A stretch of 64,000 bases of DNA from positions 9,436,383-9,500,382 of the forward strand of contig QXEO01000548.1 in NCBI GenBank assembly GCA_007115705.1, in the 5' to 3' direction. The position numbers were made by a program, and so were the translations under genes. This document shows positions 23,301 through 34,017 of this stretch, piece by piece; position 1 is the first letter of the stretch, and each line of letters begins with the position of its first letter. The notes under the pieces are model-generated. The model was not told where the DNA came from. It searched no databases and saw only the letters and a list, made by a program, of their open reading frames with translations. The DNA comes from Dactylis glomerata. Its lineage: Eukaryota > Streptophyta > Magnoliopsida > Poales > Poaceae.

Positions 23301-24118
23301 CCGAGGTTGTGGTTACCCAAGTTCTTCTCCCGCATGTCCTTCCCCCACTTCTTAAGCCGCGCGACTGTAGGTTTCTTTTCGTTGGCTAGGAAAGTTTTGA
23401 ATTGGTCTTCCGATATCTACGGATAGTGTTTGTGGACCTCTTCAAAACCACCACCTTTAGTAATCATTGCCCTCAACCTAGTTTTCCAGGCGCTCAGGGC
23501 TTTGCTCATCTTTCCAAGGGCTACTGTGTTCACCAGGTTACCCGTGAGCTCCTGGCCATTGTAGGGCGATGGGAACTGGTATCGAGCGTGCAGCTTGGAA
23601 ATCAGGAGGACGGCAATGGATTTCTTGAGCTTCTGCCTTATGTTCTGCTCGTTGATGGTGACGGTGTCTCAGAGGATACATGCGACAGTGTTGCCGTACC
23701 CCCTCGTGGCTTCCTCGGGCAGTTTAGGCAAACCGCTCTGCGGATCCACTTCAAGTATTACTTCTTGCACGGGTTTTAGCTGGTTTGGGCGCCTATCCTT
23801 CTTTTGCTGGCTATCATCCGTGGACGCTCGGCCGGTATCCATGCTAGGCTCTTCCGCATTGCCCTCCTGGATATCCACCATTTCCTCCTCATCGTCCTCA
23901 TCGGACATCTCATCAGCGGCATCAAAGTCCTCATCGGACATCTCTTGGTCACGCTCACCGATAACAAGGGGCCTAGACACCGGCTGGTCCCCCTGTGACG
24001 CATCTAGGGCTGCATAGTACTGCGCCGCTAACTCGGCTTCATTTCCTTCTTCACTGCCTTGCCTCCTTTCAGAAGTCTCGGCTTCATCGTTTGTCATGTC
24101 TGGACTAATCAAGTGCAA
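20373..24118 (-). pseudogene. TNP1-like CACTA accessory gene: transposase_24-type region, DUF8039-like region, Ulp1-like end
   Basis: Three exons are traced on the minus strand: about 24118-23099, 23011-22439 and 22395-20373, with GT-AG borders. Exon 1 has an acidic N-terminus, then the region typical of plant En/Spm accessory proteins (LHARYQFPSPY, GSRGY, WNKFTDEKAKKFIRSRY). Exon 2 ends in LAELDAIM. Exon 3 (673 codons, open) begins with a DUF8039-like segment (RVLPGYEEVDPPMQPPGAES), then a disordered region with a basic stretch (RKRAKKKDK). It ends in a Ulp1-like fold: MYLDSGS in the Asp region and FPCLKQPSNSSRDGYYV in the Gln-Cys region, where Asp stands at the Cys position. The protease would therefore be inactive. 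Stops break exon 1: TGA near 23663 and TAG near 23418. By analogy with TNPA it may bind the subterminal repeats; this is an inference. Confidence 0.75.
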
Positions 24119-24284
24119 CTTACTAGTTAGTAAAAAAATTGGCGGAAAAATTTGGCATGACCTTTGCTAAAAAACTACCTATGGAGTGCACAAATTTTGC
24201 CGAAACGGAAATAAATCAACATTTCAGGCAAAACTGGCAACTCAAATTTTTAGAATCCCTGTAATACAAGTAGCAACAACATAT

Positions 24285-24640
24285 ATATAGCAGCAGCTAG
24301 CACCAGCTAGCATGAAACAACAACAAGGTATAATATAGCAGAAACAGCAAGCTATATTATAGCAGAAACAACACCCATACCATGAACAACAAGCTAGCAT
24401 AGCAGCATCAACAGCAAGCATAGCACCAGCAGCACCAACAGCAAGCATAGCAGCAGCAACAACAGCAAGCATAACAGCAACAACAGCAAGCATAGCAGCA
24501 GCATAGCAGCACCAGCATAGCAGCAGCAACAGCAAGCATAGCAGCAGCAACAGCAAGCATAGCAGCAGCAGCACCCACACCATGAAACAACAGCTAGCAT
24601 AGCAGCAGCAAGCATAGCACCAGCAGCACTTAGAAGTATC
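24285..24640. repeat. Microsatellite/minisatellite of GCATAGCAGCAGCAACA units
   Basis: Repeats of AGCAAGCATAGCAGCAGCAAC and shorter variants fill the stretch. Less regular copies of GCACTTAGAAGCATATATA follow to about 24770. It is open in all minus frames as Cys/Leu/Ala/Tyr-rich nonsense. It lies upstream of the TNP1-like gene in the element's orientation and could affect its promoter, but no evidence shows this. Confidence 0.7.
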
Positions 24641-25147
24641 TCAGCAACATATATAGGACAATTTCTTATATAGAACAATTTCTCAGCACTTAGAAGCATA
24701 TATAGCACCAGCAGCACTTAGAAGCATATATAGCACTTAGAAGCATATATAGCACTAGCATATATAGAACAATTGTTCTTATTATCCATGTTCCCATTAG
24801 AATCAAACCATGGCAAATAAAGGATTTATTATCCTTCAAATAAAGGATCTATTCTCCCTAAAGAAAATATGAAGGGCATGTATCACAAGAAAAAAGCCAT
24901 AACAACCCTATTCCTATAGGTAGCTGGTGCAAACCAGAGAAAGCGTGTGTAAATTCTTTGTATTCTACAATAAAACCATAGAGTAGAATTCTATGAATCT
25001 GATCTTCTTTCTTACTGTAGAGACAATAAGATAGAACTCGATCGCATCGTTGGATGCATTCCACAGGTATGGCCAGGTTATTTTTTATGGAAGGTGGCTA
25101 TAATAGACCAGAACTTAACAAAACTGTTCTCAATATGTGGCTTTCAG

Positions 25148-25491
25148 ATTCTTAACCCCAATCCAGAGGCGATGTCAAAGATCGTAACTGAAAATTCAAG
25201 TGAGGAGTTCCTGTACTCCTTGAGCAACTACTGTGCCCTTCAGGTAAGCTGAGAGATCTTTTATTATTCGTCACTTAGCAGCTATTGACATGCATTAAAC
25301 TTGAGACATTAAATTTACCTATTATTAAATGCTTAGTTATGGTAGAGTCCCCAAATCTTTCTGTTCTCAAACAACGATAGCTGAACTTTTTTATAATTTG
25401 ACTTCTTGGAATGAAATTCTTCCTCATGATAGTAACACAGGCGAAGGAGAAGTGGATGCGCCCTGAGGGAACTCCTTTTCTTCTATTCTAA
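25148..25491 (+). pseudogene. Captured host-gene fragment: two 3'-terminal exons
   Basis: Two exons with proper splice borders lie on the strand opposite to the transposase genes. The first, 25148-25243, has 32 codons (starting ILNPNPEAMSKIVTENSSEE). The second, 25441-25491, encodes AKEKWMRPEGTPFLLF and a stop. A GTAAGC donor and a CACAG acceptor flank a 197-bp intron in phase 0. Below the stop is an AT-rich 3' UTR-like region to about 25740. The protein looks like the conserved C-terminus of a cellular gene, but the family was not identified. Upstream exons were not found, so this is a fragment acquired by the CACTA element (transduplication). Confidence 0.55.
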
Positions 25492-25934
25492 GTTTTGATC
25501 GCACTAGCACTAGCATTAGCAGCATAACAACATAACAGTTTTGTATTTAAGTTATATGCCATGCAATGACTTTTGAATCGATGAAACATGTACTATTGGG
25601 AGTTCAGATTTTTATTCACAACCTGCTTAGGAAAAAGATGCATTGAAACATATATCATTTCCTTGTGGGCGTGTGTGGTCTTACCCTTTGATGTAATAAA
25701 AATGAAGTTTCTGTTGAAATAATGTGATCTGTACTTACAACATTCTTTGTATTCTACAATAAAATCGAAAACCCTAACCCCAGAGGCAAGCTACAGTAAT
25801 CGACCCGCTAAAATTTTAGGAGTTGGGAACATAGCATGCTCAGAGAGAAACGGGTGGGAGGACGGAGAAGAGGATTCGTGCATGTGCTTCCTTGGTCGGC
25901 GCGAGCGGCTCCCACTGGCCGACGAGAGCGGGCG

Positions 25935-26215
25935 TCGTCCGTGTACTGGCGAGGTAGCGGCATCGAGGTAGCGGCGAGGTAGCGGCGTCGTCCGTGCGAC
26001 TTCGGGCGGGCGACGGCGGCGAGGTAGCGGCGAGGTAGCGGCGTCGTCCGTGCGACTTCGGGCGGGCGACGGCGGCGAGGTAGCAGCAAGGAAGGGGGTG
26101 GCGAGGTAGCGGCGAGGAAGGGGGCGGCGAGGTAGCGGCGAGGAAGGGGGTGGCTTGGTAGCAGAGAGGGGGGACGGCGGCGAGGTAGCGGCGATGTAGA
26201 TCGGAGAGGAAGGGG
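25935..26215. repeat. GC-rich minisatellite of GAGGTAGCGGC units
   Basis: GAGGTAGCGGCGAGGTAGCGGCG is repeated. A 60-bp block containing TCGTCCGTGCGACTTCGGGCGGGCGACGG is present twice (about 25980-26035 and 26040-26095). Minus-strand frames through it (Arg/Pro/Ser-rich) are repeat artefacts. It may derive from a GC-rich 5' end of a captured gene. Confidence 0.65.
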
Positions 26216-26295
26216 GCGCGCGGCGAGATGCAAATTTTTGGGGATTGAAAGGGGACGGCGTGGGGAAGGAGGCTAGGGCAGGCCCCACCTGTCAG

Positions 26296-26505
26296 CATCC
26301 GTGGCGTACAGATGAGCTGTACGCCTCGGGTGCGGACATACCCGAGGCGTACAACACGCGTGTACGCCTCGGATGCTGGCATGTGGGGTTGGCCACTTAA
26401 CAGGGTGCACGGCCCACCTGTCAGAACACGTGGCGTACAGCTATCCTGTACGCCTCGGGTATGTCCTGGCCTGAGGCGTACAGAAATCCTGTACGCCACT
26501 AATGC
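26296..26505. repeat. Internal cluster of subterminal-type repeats in CACTA 1
   Basis: Four inverted pairs of the GTGGCGTACA/TGTACGCC(T/A)C type, identical in kind to the arrays at both ends, lie about 7 kb from one end and 6.5 kb from the other. A CACTAATG...CTAGTG sequence follows at about 26495-26512, but no clear second CACTA terminus is seen. It may mark the remains of a nested sister element or an internal duplication of an end. Confidence 0.7.
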
Positions 26506-26675
26506 TGACTAGTGGGACCCACCAATTTACTTTCTTTTCTTTGTTTATGTTAGTTTATTACCTAATTAGATTAACTTGTTTTCTTTTCTTTTATTTTCCT
26601 TTCTTAGTTTCTTTTCCTTTCCATTAATTCCTGATTTCATAGGGATCGTGTCATTTCATGCGGATCGCGCGGCGG

Positions 26676-28170
26676 CGTCATCATTTCAAGTGGGTCTCAA
26701 ATCGGACGTAACTAATTCAAAAAAAAATCAAAAAAATACGAGACCTTCACACGGCATCATTTTATGTGACCTAGTTGCGGGAAAAAAAATTCAAACCTTG
26801 AGAAAAAATGTTTGACAGAAAATCCCTTCAAAAAAATGACCTATCACGTTCGAGGTTGCACGACTTTTAGGTTAAATGAGCTAGATTCGGCTCTGAGCAT
26901 GGCATAGTTTGTCGGAACGAGGCCATATCGGACACGCGCGTGGCTGTCGGGATGGCGAGTATCGCCACGGAGGCCGATTTTCGTTTCGACCGACGAAAAG
27001 TGCTTTTTCCATTTTCAGAGTGCCGAAATAGGGTTTTTTTGTGAAGCGGCTACGGAAACGTGAAATCAAAAGCCGGGAAAAACAGCACACATAAATATTA
27101 GACCACCTGGGATACGCATATGAGCTCTCGTTTCATTACGGCAGCCTTTGGTGGTTATTTTTGGATTTTGCGCAAGTTTCTGCCGATTTCGCTGGAACCG
27201 GAGTGGTTTTGCACTTTAGCGCTAAAAAGTAAACCTCCTGATTTTTTGCAAAAATCATTTTTGGATTCGCAATATGTCATTTCTTCACTAAGTAGGTGGC
27301 GGAAAAATGAGACTCCGCACTGCCTGGGCGCGAGCGGTAGTTTTTGTGCGTCATCATTTCATGTGGGTCCCAAATCGGACGTAACTAATTCAAAAAAAAA
27401 TCAAAAAAAATATGAGACCTTCGCACGGTGTCATTTTATGTGACCTAGATGTGGAAAAAAATTCAAACCTTGAAAAAAAATGTTTAACAGAAAATCCCTT
27501 CACAAAAATCACCTATCACGTTCGAGGTTGCACGACTTTTAGGTTAAATGAGCTAGATTCGGCTCTAAGCATGGCATAGTTTGTCGGAACGAGGCCATAT
27601 CGGACACGCGCGTGGCCGTCGGGATGGCGAGTATCGCCACGGAGGCCGATTTTCGTTTTGACCGACGAAAAGTGCTTTTTCCATTTTCAGAGTGCCGAAA
27701 TAGGGTTTTTTTGTGAAGCGGCTACGGAAACGTGAAATCAAAAGCTGGGAAAAACACCACACATAAATATTAGACCACATAGGATACGCATATGAGCTCT
27801 CGTTTCATTGCGGCGGCCTTTGGGGGTTATTTTTGGATTTTGCGCAAGTTTCTGCCGATTTCGCTGGAACCGGAGTGGTTTTGCACTTTAGCGCTAAAAA
27901 GTAAACCTCCTAATTTTTTGCAAAAATCATTTTTGGATTCGCAATATGTCATTTCTTCACTAAGTAGGTGGCGGAAAAATGAGACTCCGCACTGCCTGGG
28001 CGCGAGCGGTAGTTTTTGTGCGTCATCATTTCATGTGGGTCCCAAATCGGACGTAACTAATTCAAAAAAAATCAAAAAAATACGAGACCTTCGCACGGTG
28101 TCATTTTATGTGACCTAGATGTGGAAAAAAAATGTTTAACAGAAAATCATTTCACAAAAATGACCTATCA
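26676..28170. repeat. 672-bp tandem repeat, two full copies and a partial third
   Basis: Units start at 26676, 27349 and 28021 with the phrase CGTCATCATTTCA(T/A)GTGGGTC. The first two units are nearly identical, and the third stops after about 150 bp. Each holds A-rich runs and the conserved segment with TTTGTCGGAACGAGGCCATATCGG. No coding potential is supported; the 70-108-codon frames repeat with the unit. It lies downstream of the TNP2 gene in the element's direction. Confidence 0.85.
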
Positions 28171-28337
28171 GAGTTTGATGACAATAATAATTAATAAGTG
28201 TGATACGTCAATACTATATCTCGGAGTTTGATGACAATAATAATAAGTGTGTGATACATCAGTATATCGATCAATACAACCAACATCATCATCATACAAC
28301 ATAAAAGATATAGACAACATCATATAAGGCGTACATC

Positions 28338-31300
28338 TCAGCGTTTGACAATCTTCTTGCCTTTTTTATTCGCCGCTGAATAATTTAGCCCCACATCATG
28401 ACTTCTTCTTTTGAACGGCAGACCTTGCTTGGGTAGTGTCGTCCTGCTTCTTCTAGTGGTGCGTGGTGTGTTGTCTTCATCATCATCCTCCATCGGGTCA
28501 CCGTACTGATCGAAGTCTTCCTCGTTGGCGACGCCATCCATTCCAATTATGTTCCTCTTGCCTCTCCTCACGACAACACGACTAGGCTTTGCTGGGTCGG
28601 TTATGAAGAAGCATTGGGTCACATGCTTAGCCAATACCCATGGCTCATTTTGTGCGGTAACGTTTGCACCGGCGGTCACTGTTTTTTGCTTCTGGTATAA
28701 CCATGGTGGTGAACCCACGTTCTTCTTTTACGACACTCTTAGCCCATCTGACATGAAACATCGGGACCTTCTCTCCTGAGTAGTTAAGCACCCATATCTC
28801 CTATATCCTTCCGTAGTATCTTAGCTTTACGTCACCGGTGTAGGACTCCATCGTTACCCCTGAGTTCTGGTAATCACTATTTTTGTCCTTTGACTCAGTG
28901 TAGAATGTGTACCCGTTGATATCGTATGCTTGATAAGTCATGAGGTTGGGCGCGGGGCCATGCGACAAGGCGAATAAGAGTTTGTTTTTGTCAGAGTTCA
29001 TCGGTGGGGGCTTAGCCGTAAGCTGCTCTTTGAACTATTGCGCGAAAGAGGAGTTGTGCTCTCTGAGTATTTCTCCTTCCGTTCTCTGGCTCAAGTAATT
29101 TGCCGCAATTATGGTTTTGTGCTTTGCAAGCCAAGGATCGACCATTTGAATGTGTTGTAGCACTACCAAGTTGGCCCTGTCAAAGTCTGCGCGCCTGTCA
29201 GAGTAGCCCACATGCAGTTCACTCTGGCCAGTTTTGTGACCAACTCCATTGAGCCTGTCAAGGTGCTTGTTTCCGGGCAAACCAACAGGGTTTTTGACTT
29301 CTAGATAATTTGTGCAGAAAGAGATGCATTCTTTGGTAAGAAAGCCTTGGGCGATGCTTCCATCCGGACGGGCTCTGTTACGGACATATCCTTTGATTAC
29401 CCCATTCATCCTTTCGAACGCCATCATGTTGTGAAGGAATGGCGGCCCGAGGTGGACGATATCATCCACGATATGGACCAACAGATGAACCATCACATCG
29501 AAGAATGCGGGTGGGAAGTACATCTCGAGCTCGCATAGAATCACAACGATCTCCTCCTGCAGCCGTGCGAGTCTCCTCCGGCTGATCGACTTGCGAGAGA
29601 TGGCGTCGAAAAAGTTGCAGAGGTCAGTCAGCGTATCCCGGACGTGCTTGTCCATTATACCTCGGATTGCTACCGGAAGTATCTGCGTCATCATCACGTG
29701 ACAGTCGTGCGACTTCATCCCGCTGAAGTTTTGTTTATTCGGGTCTAAGTATCTGCTTATCAGCCCTGAGTAACCAAAAGGCACCTTGACTCCTAGAAGG
29801 CATTTGAACAACTGTGTGACCTCAGCCGAACTTAGAGTGAAGCAGGAGGGAGGACAGTAGTAGTCCTTTTTTACCATCATCCTTTGTTGACCTTCCGTCG
29901 ATGTCTCCTGAGTAGCCTCGTTATTCTTAACCCTTTTCCGCTTGTGGACTTCTTCCGTCTCTTGAGGAAGTTTACTTAGTTGAAGATCATGTCTGATATT
30001 CAGATCTATCAGGTCCTGTCTTGCTTTTGGCCCATCTTTGGTCTTGTCCGGCATGTTGAACAGAGTGGCAAGCAAACTCTCACACACATTTTTCGTGATA
30101 TGCATGACATCAAGGCAATGAGGCGTACCGAGGATATGCCAGTATGGCAAGTCCCAAAACACGGACTTCCTTTTCCATACCCCAAGTAGCGGTGTTGGCT
30201 CCTTTTTCTTCTTTCCTGACGCAGGGCACTCTACCCAGTCGTTTAGCAACGTCTGGATTTCCTTTCCGCTCCTCCTACGTGGAGGTCCTCGGAGCCTATC
30301 TTCACCATTGAACAGCTCTCCACGCCTTCTCCACGGGTCTTTCTTGTTGGCTAGCCACCTTCGATGCCCCACGTAGACGGTTTTGGAAGACCCGAGAAAT
30401 TTCTTAAGCTGTAACCACGTGGTATCATCCATGCACTTCACGCATGCATTGTGTCCGTGACACACCTGGCATGCGATATACCCATAGCCGAGATAGTCCT
30501 GCACCGTCGTGAGCAGCACGGCTCTCATAGGGAAATAGTCTCCTGCGGCGGCGTCCCATGTATTGACCCCTGCAGTATTCCATAACGTGTCTAGCTCATC
30601 TTTTAGTAGCTGGAGATACAGATTCAGGTCATTCCCTGGCTGTTTAGGCCCTTGAATTAGGATGCTCATGTGTATGTACTTCCTCTTCATGCACAACCAT
30701 GGTGGGAGGTTGTATATCCATACAGACACGGGCCATGTGCTATGCGTGCTGCTCTGGCTCCCAAACGGGTTGAGTCCGTCCGTGCTCGCACCCAACCTGA
30801 TGTTCCTTGGCTCGGTCCCAAAACTACGATATTCAGCATCTAATGCTTTCCACTGGGTTGCATCCGAAGGGTGTGTCAACACCACGTTTTCATCTAGCTT
30901 CTTCTTCCGATCATTCATAACTGCCACCTTTCTTTCAGCGTGCCAGCGCATCAACCTCGCTTCCTTGGGGTCCGCAAAGTACCGCTGCAAGCGAGGAATG
31001 AGCGGAAAGTACCACACGACTTTTCGAGGAGCTTTTTCGCCTTTTTTCTTGTATCGTGTAGCATTGCACACTGGGCATGTGGTCTTGTTCGAGTCCTCTT
31101 CTTTCCGATAAATGTAGCAATCGTTGATGCAGGCGTGATATTTCTCGTGCGGTAAATCCAGAGGACACACGACTTTCTTGGCTTCGTCTAGACTACTAGG
31201 ACACGTGTTCCCATCCGGAAGGCGATCGTGCCAGTATTTAAGGCTCGCGTTGACACTTGCGTCGGTCCATTTGTATTTTGCCTTCAACTGAAGGACATCA

Positions 31301-31830
31301 AGCGCAAATTTTAAGCGGGTATCCTCCATAGTACAACCTACGTACAATGGTGTAGTAGAGTCTATCTCTAGTTGCACCAGCTTAGCTTTCTCTCTAGCAG
31401 CACCTCTAGCGTCACATGTCTTCCTAGCAAGCAGTTCTTGAAGATGAGGGTCATGCATGGCTGAAGTCAGCGGCATCCGCATGTCCTCGTCATCTACATG
31501 TTCTTCCTGATCATGATCTTCATTGGTATCATCATGTTCTTCATCAATATCGTCTTCTTGTCCCTCGTTGTTGTTGTTGTTGTTGTTGTTGTTGTCTTCA
31601 TGAACCTCATCCTCATTCCCATCTTCATCCATCCATTGAGTGTGGCCATCCATAAAACCACTCATCAGCAGGTGCTCCAGCACTTTGCCCGAAAAGGGGT
31701 TGAACAAGGTCCTTAGTTTGCATTTCCGGCACGGACACCGTATCTCTTTAAGGTTGTTTTGGATCATGTCGTCCGTCGCGTGGCTCAAATATCTAATCAC
31801 GGTGCTTTCCTTCATCATGACCATTTTCAC
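28338..31830 (-). pseudogene. CACTA transposase, TNP2 family (broken)
   Basis: The main exon (31830-29035) gives 931 codons after a CAG acceptor at 31831. The N-terminal transposase-associated piece has CPCRKCK. An acidic linker contains a nine-Asn run coded by a GTT microsatellite, and the TNP2 core follows with HACINDCYIYR, CPVCNATRY, LGASTDGLNPF, VQDYLGYGYIACQVCHGHNACVKC split by normal spacing, and HCLDVMHITKNVCESLL. The C-terminal DUF4218-type region (HLLVHIVDDI) and a DUF4216-type region with YQAYDINGYTFYT are also present. TNP2 proteins cut and join CACTA ends. Damage: TAG at 29036-29038, a second TAG near 28803 and a frameshift in an A run near 28683. The tail (FFITDPAKPSRVVVRRGKR) continues in the new frame to 28338. 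The usual first exon (MDRSWM type) was not found. Confidence 0.9.
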
Positions 31831-32361
31831 CTGTACAGCATATATGCAAAAGAATAAGAAGCATATGGTGGATTGTCGTTCAAAATTTCGGCATGACCTT
31901 CCTACAAATAAGACCGATGCCGAGAGCCAATTTTTTGTCGAAATGGAAATGAATCAACATTTTGCCAAAATCGGCAACTCATTTTTAAGTCATCCTCTAC
32001 TTTATGCATCCTCCAAGCAAATTATAGTCACCTATTAGATAGGTAACCGGATATATGCCGATGTCAACCGGGTGGCTTGCCGATGAGCGGAGACTTCTAA
32101 TTAGTACACCTAGATCTAGATCTAGATCTAGATCTAGATGAGGTCTATGGAGAGATCCACGTATACAACCATATATGGGGACAAGGAGGGAGTGATTTTA
32201 TAGATAAAATGATAAAATAGTGATCTAATTGGTTAAAAAGAGTGATATATATGTGAGAAATAGGGTGGAGAGGAAGGAGAGTTCGATCTAGGAGGGGGAA
32301 TGAATGTTGTGGCTGTTTTGGTAGGTGGGAGAGGCTGGCTGTGTTAAAGGGTTAGTCCCAG
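31831..32361. other. CACTA 1 sequence between the TNP2 exon and the right array
   Basis: This stretch should hold the promoter and first exon of the transposase gene on the minus strand. No such exon was recognised. An (AGATCT) microsatellite occupies 32111-32139. The phrase TTTTGTCGAAATGGAAATGAATCAACATTTTGCCAAAAT at about 31934 has a relative near 24195, upstream of the TNP1-like gene, so the two genes may share a leader or promoter motif. Confidence 0.5.
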
Positions 32362-32832
32362 GTTATCAGTGGCGTACAGGAAGGCGCACGCCTCGGATAC
32401 ATCAAGCACCCGTGGCGTACAACACTAGTGTACGCCACGGATAGTTTTGGTGGGACCGGGTTGCGACAGGGCCAACAGAACCCTGAGGCGTACAATGAGT
32501 TGTACGCCACTGCTATGGCCGGTACCCGAGGCGTACAGGTTGTATGCACGCCACAGATAGGTTTGGTGGGCCCAGTTTGTGCCAGGACCAGTAGCATCGG
32601 AGGCGTACAGCTAAACTGTACGCCACGGATATGGCACTATCCGTGGCGTACAGGAAAGCTGTACGCCTCTCATGTGGTGCCCCGACAGCCCTTAACCCAC
32701 CCTCCAAATTCTCTATGGCGTGCACCATTTGTGTACGCCACGGCTATGGCCGTAGCCGTGGTGTACAGTTTTCCTGTACGCCTCCGATATGTAGCCGTGG
32801 CGTACGGAGTTCTGTGTACGCCTCTGATAACC
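32362..32832. repeat. Right subterminal repeat array of CACTA 1
   Basis: At least nine GTGGCGTACA-type arms pair with TGTACGCC(A/T)C arms, closely matching the left array. The array stops about 30 bp before the terminus at 32862. Confidence 0.85.
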
Positions 32833-32862
32833 ATTCCTCCTATGACCTATTTCCTAGTAGTG

Positions 32863-33921
32863 GTCCTTCTTTATCCAACTCGTAATCGAAAAAGAAGCTC
32901 GGATCCCTCTCTTTCCTACTAGCATTGATGCCTATGGCTGTGGCAGCATCACCTTTTGACATCAATTTCCTCTTCTCCTTGGAGCAAAGGTTGTATATAT
33001 CACGCCTCGTAAACCCAACACCGCCGTACCATGAAGCTTTGCTGATGTAGGAATCCATAATAGTGTGAGTTCTAATCCCTGCGGCTCCCATTGACAGTAT
33101 CTCAGCTTTTTGGTACTCTTTCATTTTTCTGTGGGACCAAAGAAAAGGTACTTCATCCGATTTTGCTAAAATATGGTTGTGCTTGTCCTCAAAACTTGAT
33201 ACCCACCAGACACCACGCTTTTTGTCAAACTTCACGGACAGGTGGGCTTCGCAGTTGCAGCATGACTCGGGTCTGAGCCTACGGCTGCGTCCATCCTGGG
33301 TCAGCAACATGCTGTCACGTTTGCCTTCTCTCGAACAAACAAACCGCCTCAGACGCAAATGTTTTGACTCCCCTTTGCTGTACTTGACGATATCCTTTCT
33401 AATGCTGAAACCATTATCTCTAGCATAGCTATTGTAGAAAACAAACGCAGCTGGTTCAGACTCAAAAGTCATTTCCCTTATCTTCATGAACATATCCCTC
33501 ATTTCATCAGATTCAGCAGCTTCTTGTAGAGTCCCTATCACCTCATCATCTGTCACCTACATATATAATTAAAAGAGATCCATTAATTAAAACATTTTCT
33601 ATGGTTTAACATTGCTTGCATACAACATTGACTTGATTCATACCCCACTCATCTCAACCGACGATTGCGACTCCCCAGATTCAAGTGCATTTACTGAAAA
33701 GTCATCAAAGTCTGCCTCCGCGTCGGATTCACCATAATAGTCGTATGCATTATGAGCTTCTGATATTAGCTGAAAATTAAACACATTGAGTTAATTAGCA
33801 ATCAAAGTATACGATCATTTGATTATTTACATGCCAAAAAAATTCACTGCCGTACCTGACTCATGTAATCTTCATGCAACACATCTGAATTGTTTTCCAC
33901 ACTATCACCATCCAAGTCCAT
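32863..33921 (-). pseudogene. FAR1/FHY3-like MULE transposase, N-terminal half
   Basis: Three exons read in frame on the minus strand: 33921-33856 (start ATG, 22 codons), 33769-33644 (42 codons) and 33556-32863. All introns have GT-AG borders. Exon 3 holds the FAR1 DNA-binding zinc domain: YNSYARDNGFSIRK, RFVCSREGKR, CCNCEAHL and EDKHNHIL, supplying the Cys-Cys-His-His set. This domain binds DNA in FHY3/FAR1 and related MULE transposases. The CACTA element enters at Asp/His codon level just after DYELDKEG. The sequence following it resumes at 19305 with HLNRMFWCDSQSR, the expected FAR1 motif. The CAG just before the ATG looks like an acceptor, so an upstream non-coding exon is possible. Confidence 0.85.
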
Positions 33922-34009
33922 CTGCAAATTGTCATTAGAGAATTAATTATGATGGTGTACTGAGCTATAAAAAATTGAAACATGATAAAGCCACTCACAT
34001 TAAAATGGC
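33922..34009. other. 5' flank of the FAR1-like gene, ending at the CACTA 2 junction
   Basis: Only about 90 bp of gene-proximal sequence remain. Around 34010 the sequence switches abruptly to coding sequence of a CACTA accessory gene on the plus strand, with no terminal repeat. The promoter of the FAR1-like gene and any right-hand Mutator end are therefore missing. Confidence 0.5.
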
Positions 34010-34017
34010 GTACCTGT

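Larger units (their letters stand above)
19309..32862 (-). mobile_element. CACTA transposon 1 (13.55 kb), inserted in the FAR1-like gene
   Basis: Both ends read CACTACTAGGAAA inward (19309 on plus, 32862 on minus), the classic CACTA terminus. The flanking trinucleotides are ATC and GTC, a 3-bp target duplication with one mismatch. Arrays of inverted GTGGCGTACA/TGTACGCCAC units sit just inside each end. On the minus strand it carries a TNP2 transposase (28338-31830), a TNP1-like gene (20373-24118) and a small hybrid-binding ORF (19875-20126). It also holds a captured host gene fragment, a minisatellite and a 672-bp tandem repeat. All its genes carry stop codons or frameshifts, so it is probably non-autonomous now. 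Deleting it and one target copy restores the FAR1 reading frame across the junction. Confidence 0.93.

Noticed and set aside
24242..24717. Cys/Leu-rich ORFs resembling a cysteine-rich secreted peptide
   Set aside because: They arise from the GCAGCAACA microsatellite and are open in all minus frames.
25791..26499. Long minus-strand Arg/Pro/Ser ORFs
   Set aside because: They are translations of the GAGGTAGCGGC minisatellite and the internal hairpin cluster, present in three frames at once.
26576..28118. Repeated ORFs of about 70-108 codons on both strands
   Set aside because: They recur once per 672-bp tandem unit with frame breaks between units and have no domain.
19309..32862. A tRNA or rRNA gene inside the element
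   Set aside because: No cloverleaf with A and B boxes or rRNA core sequence was recognised in this or any other part of the window; a tRNAscan run would settle it.
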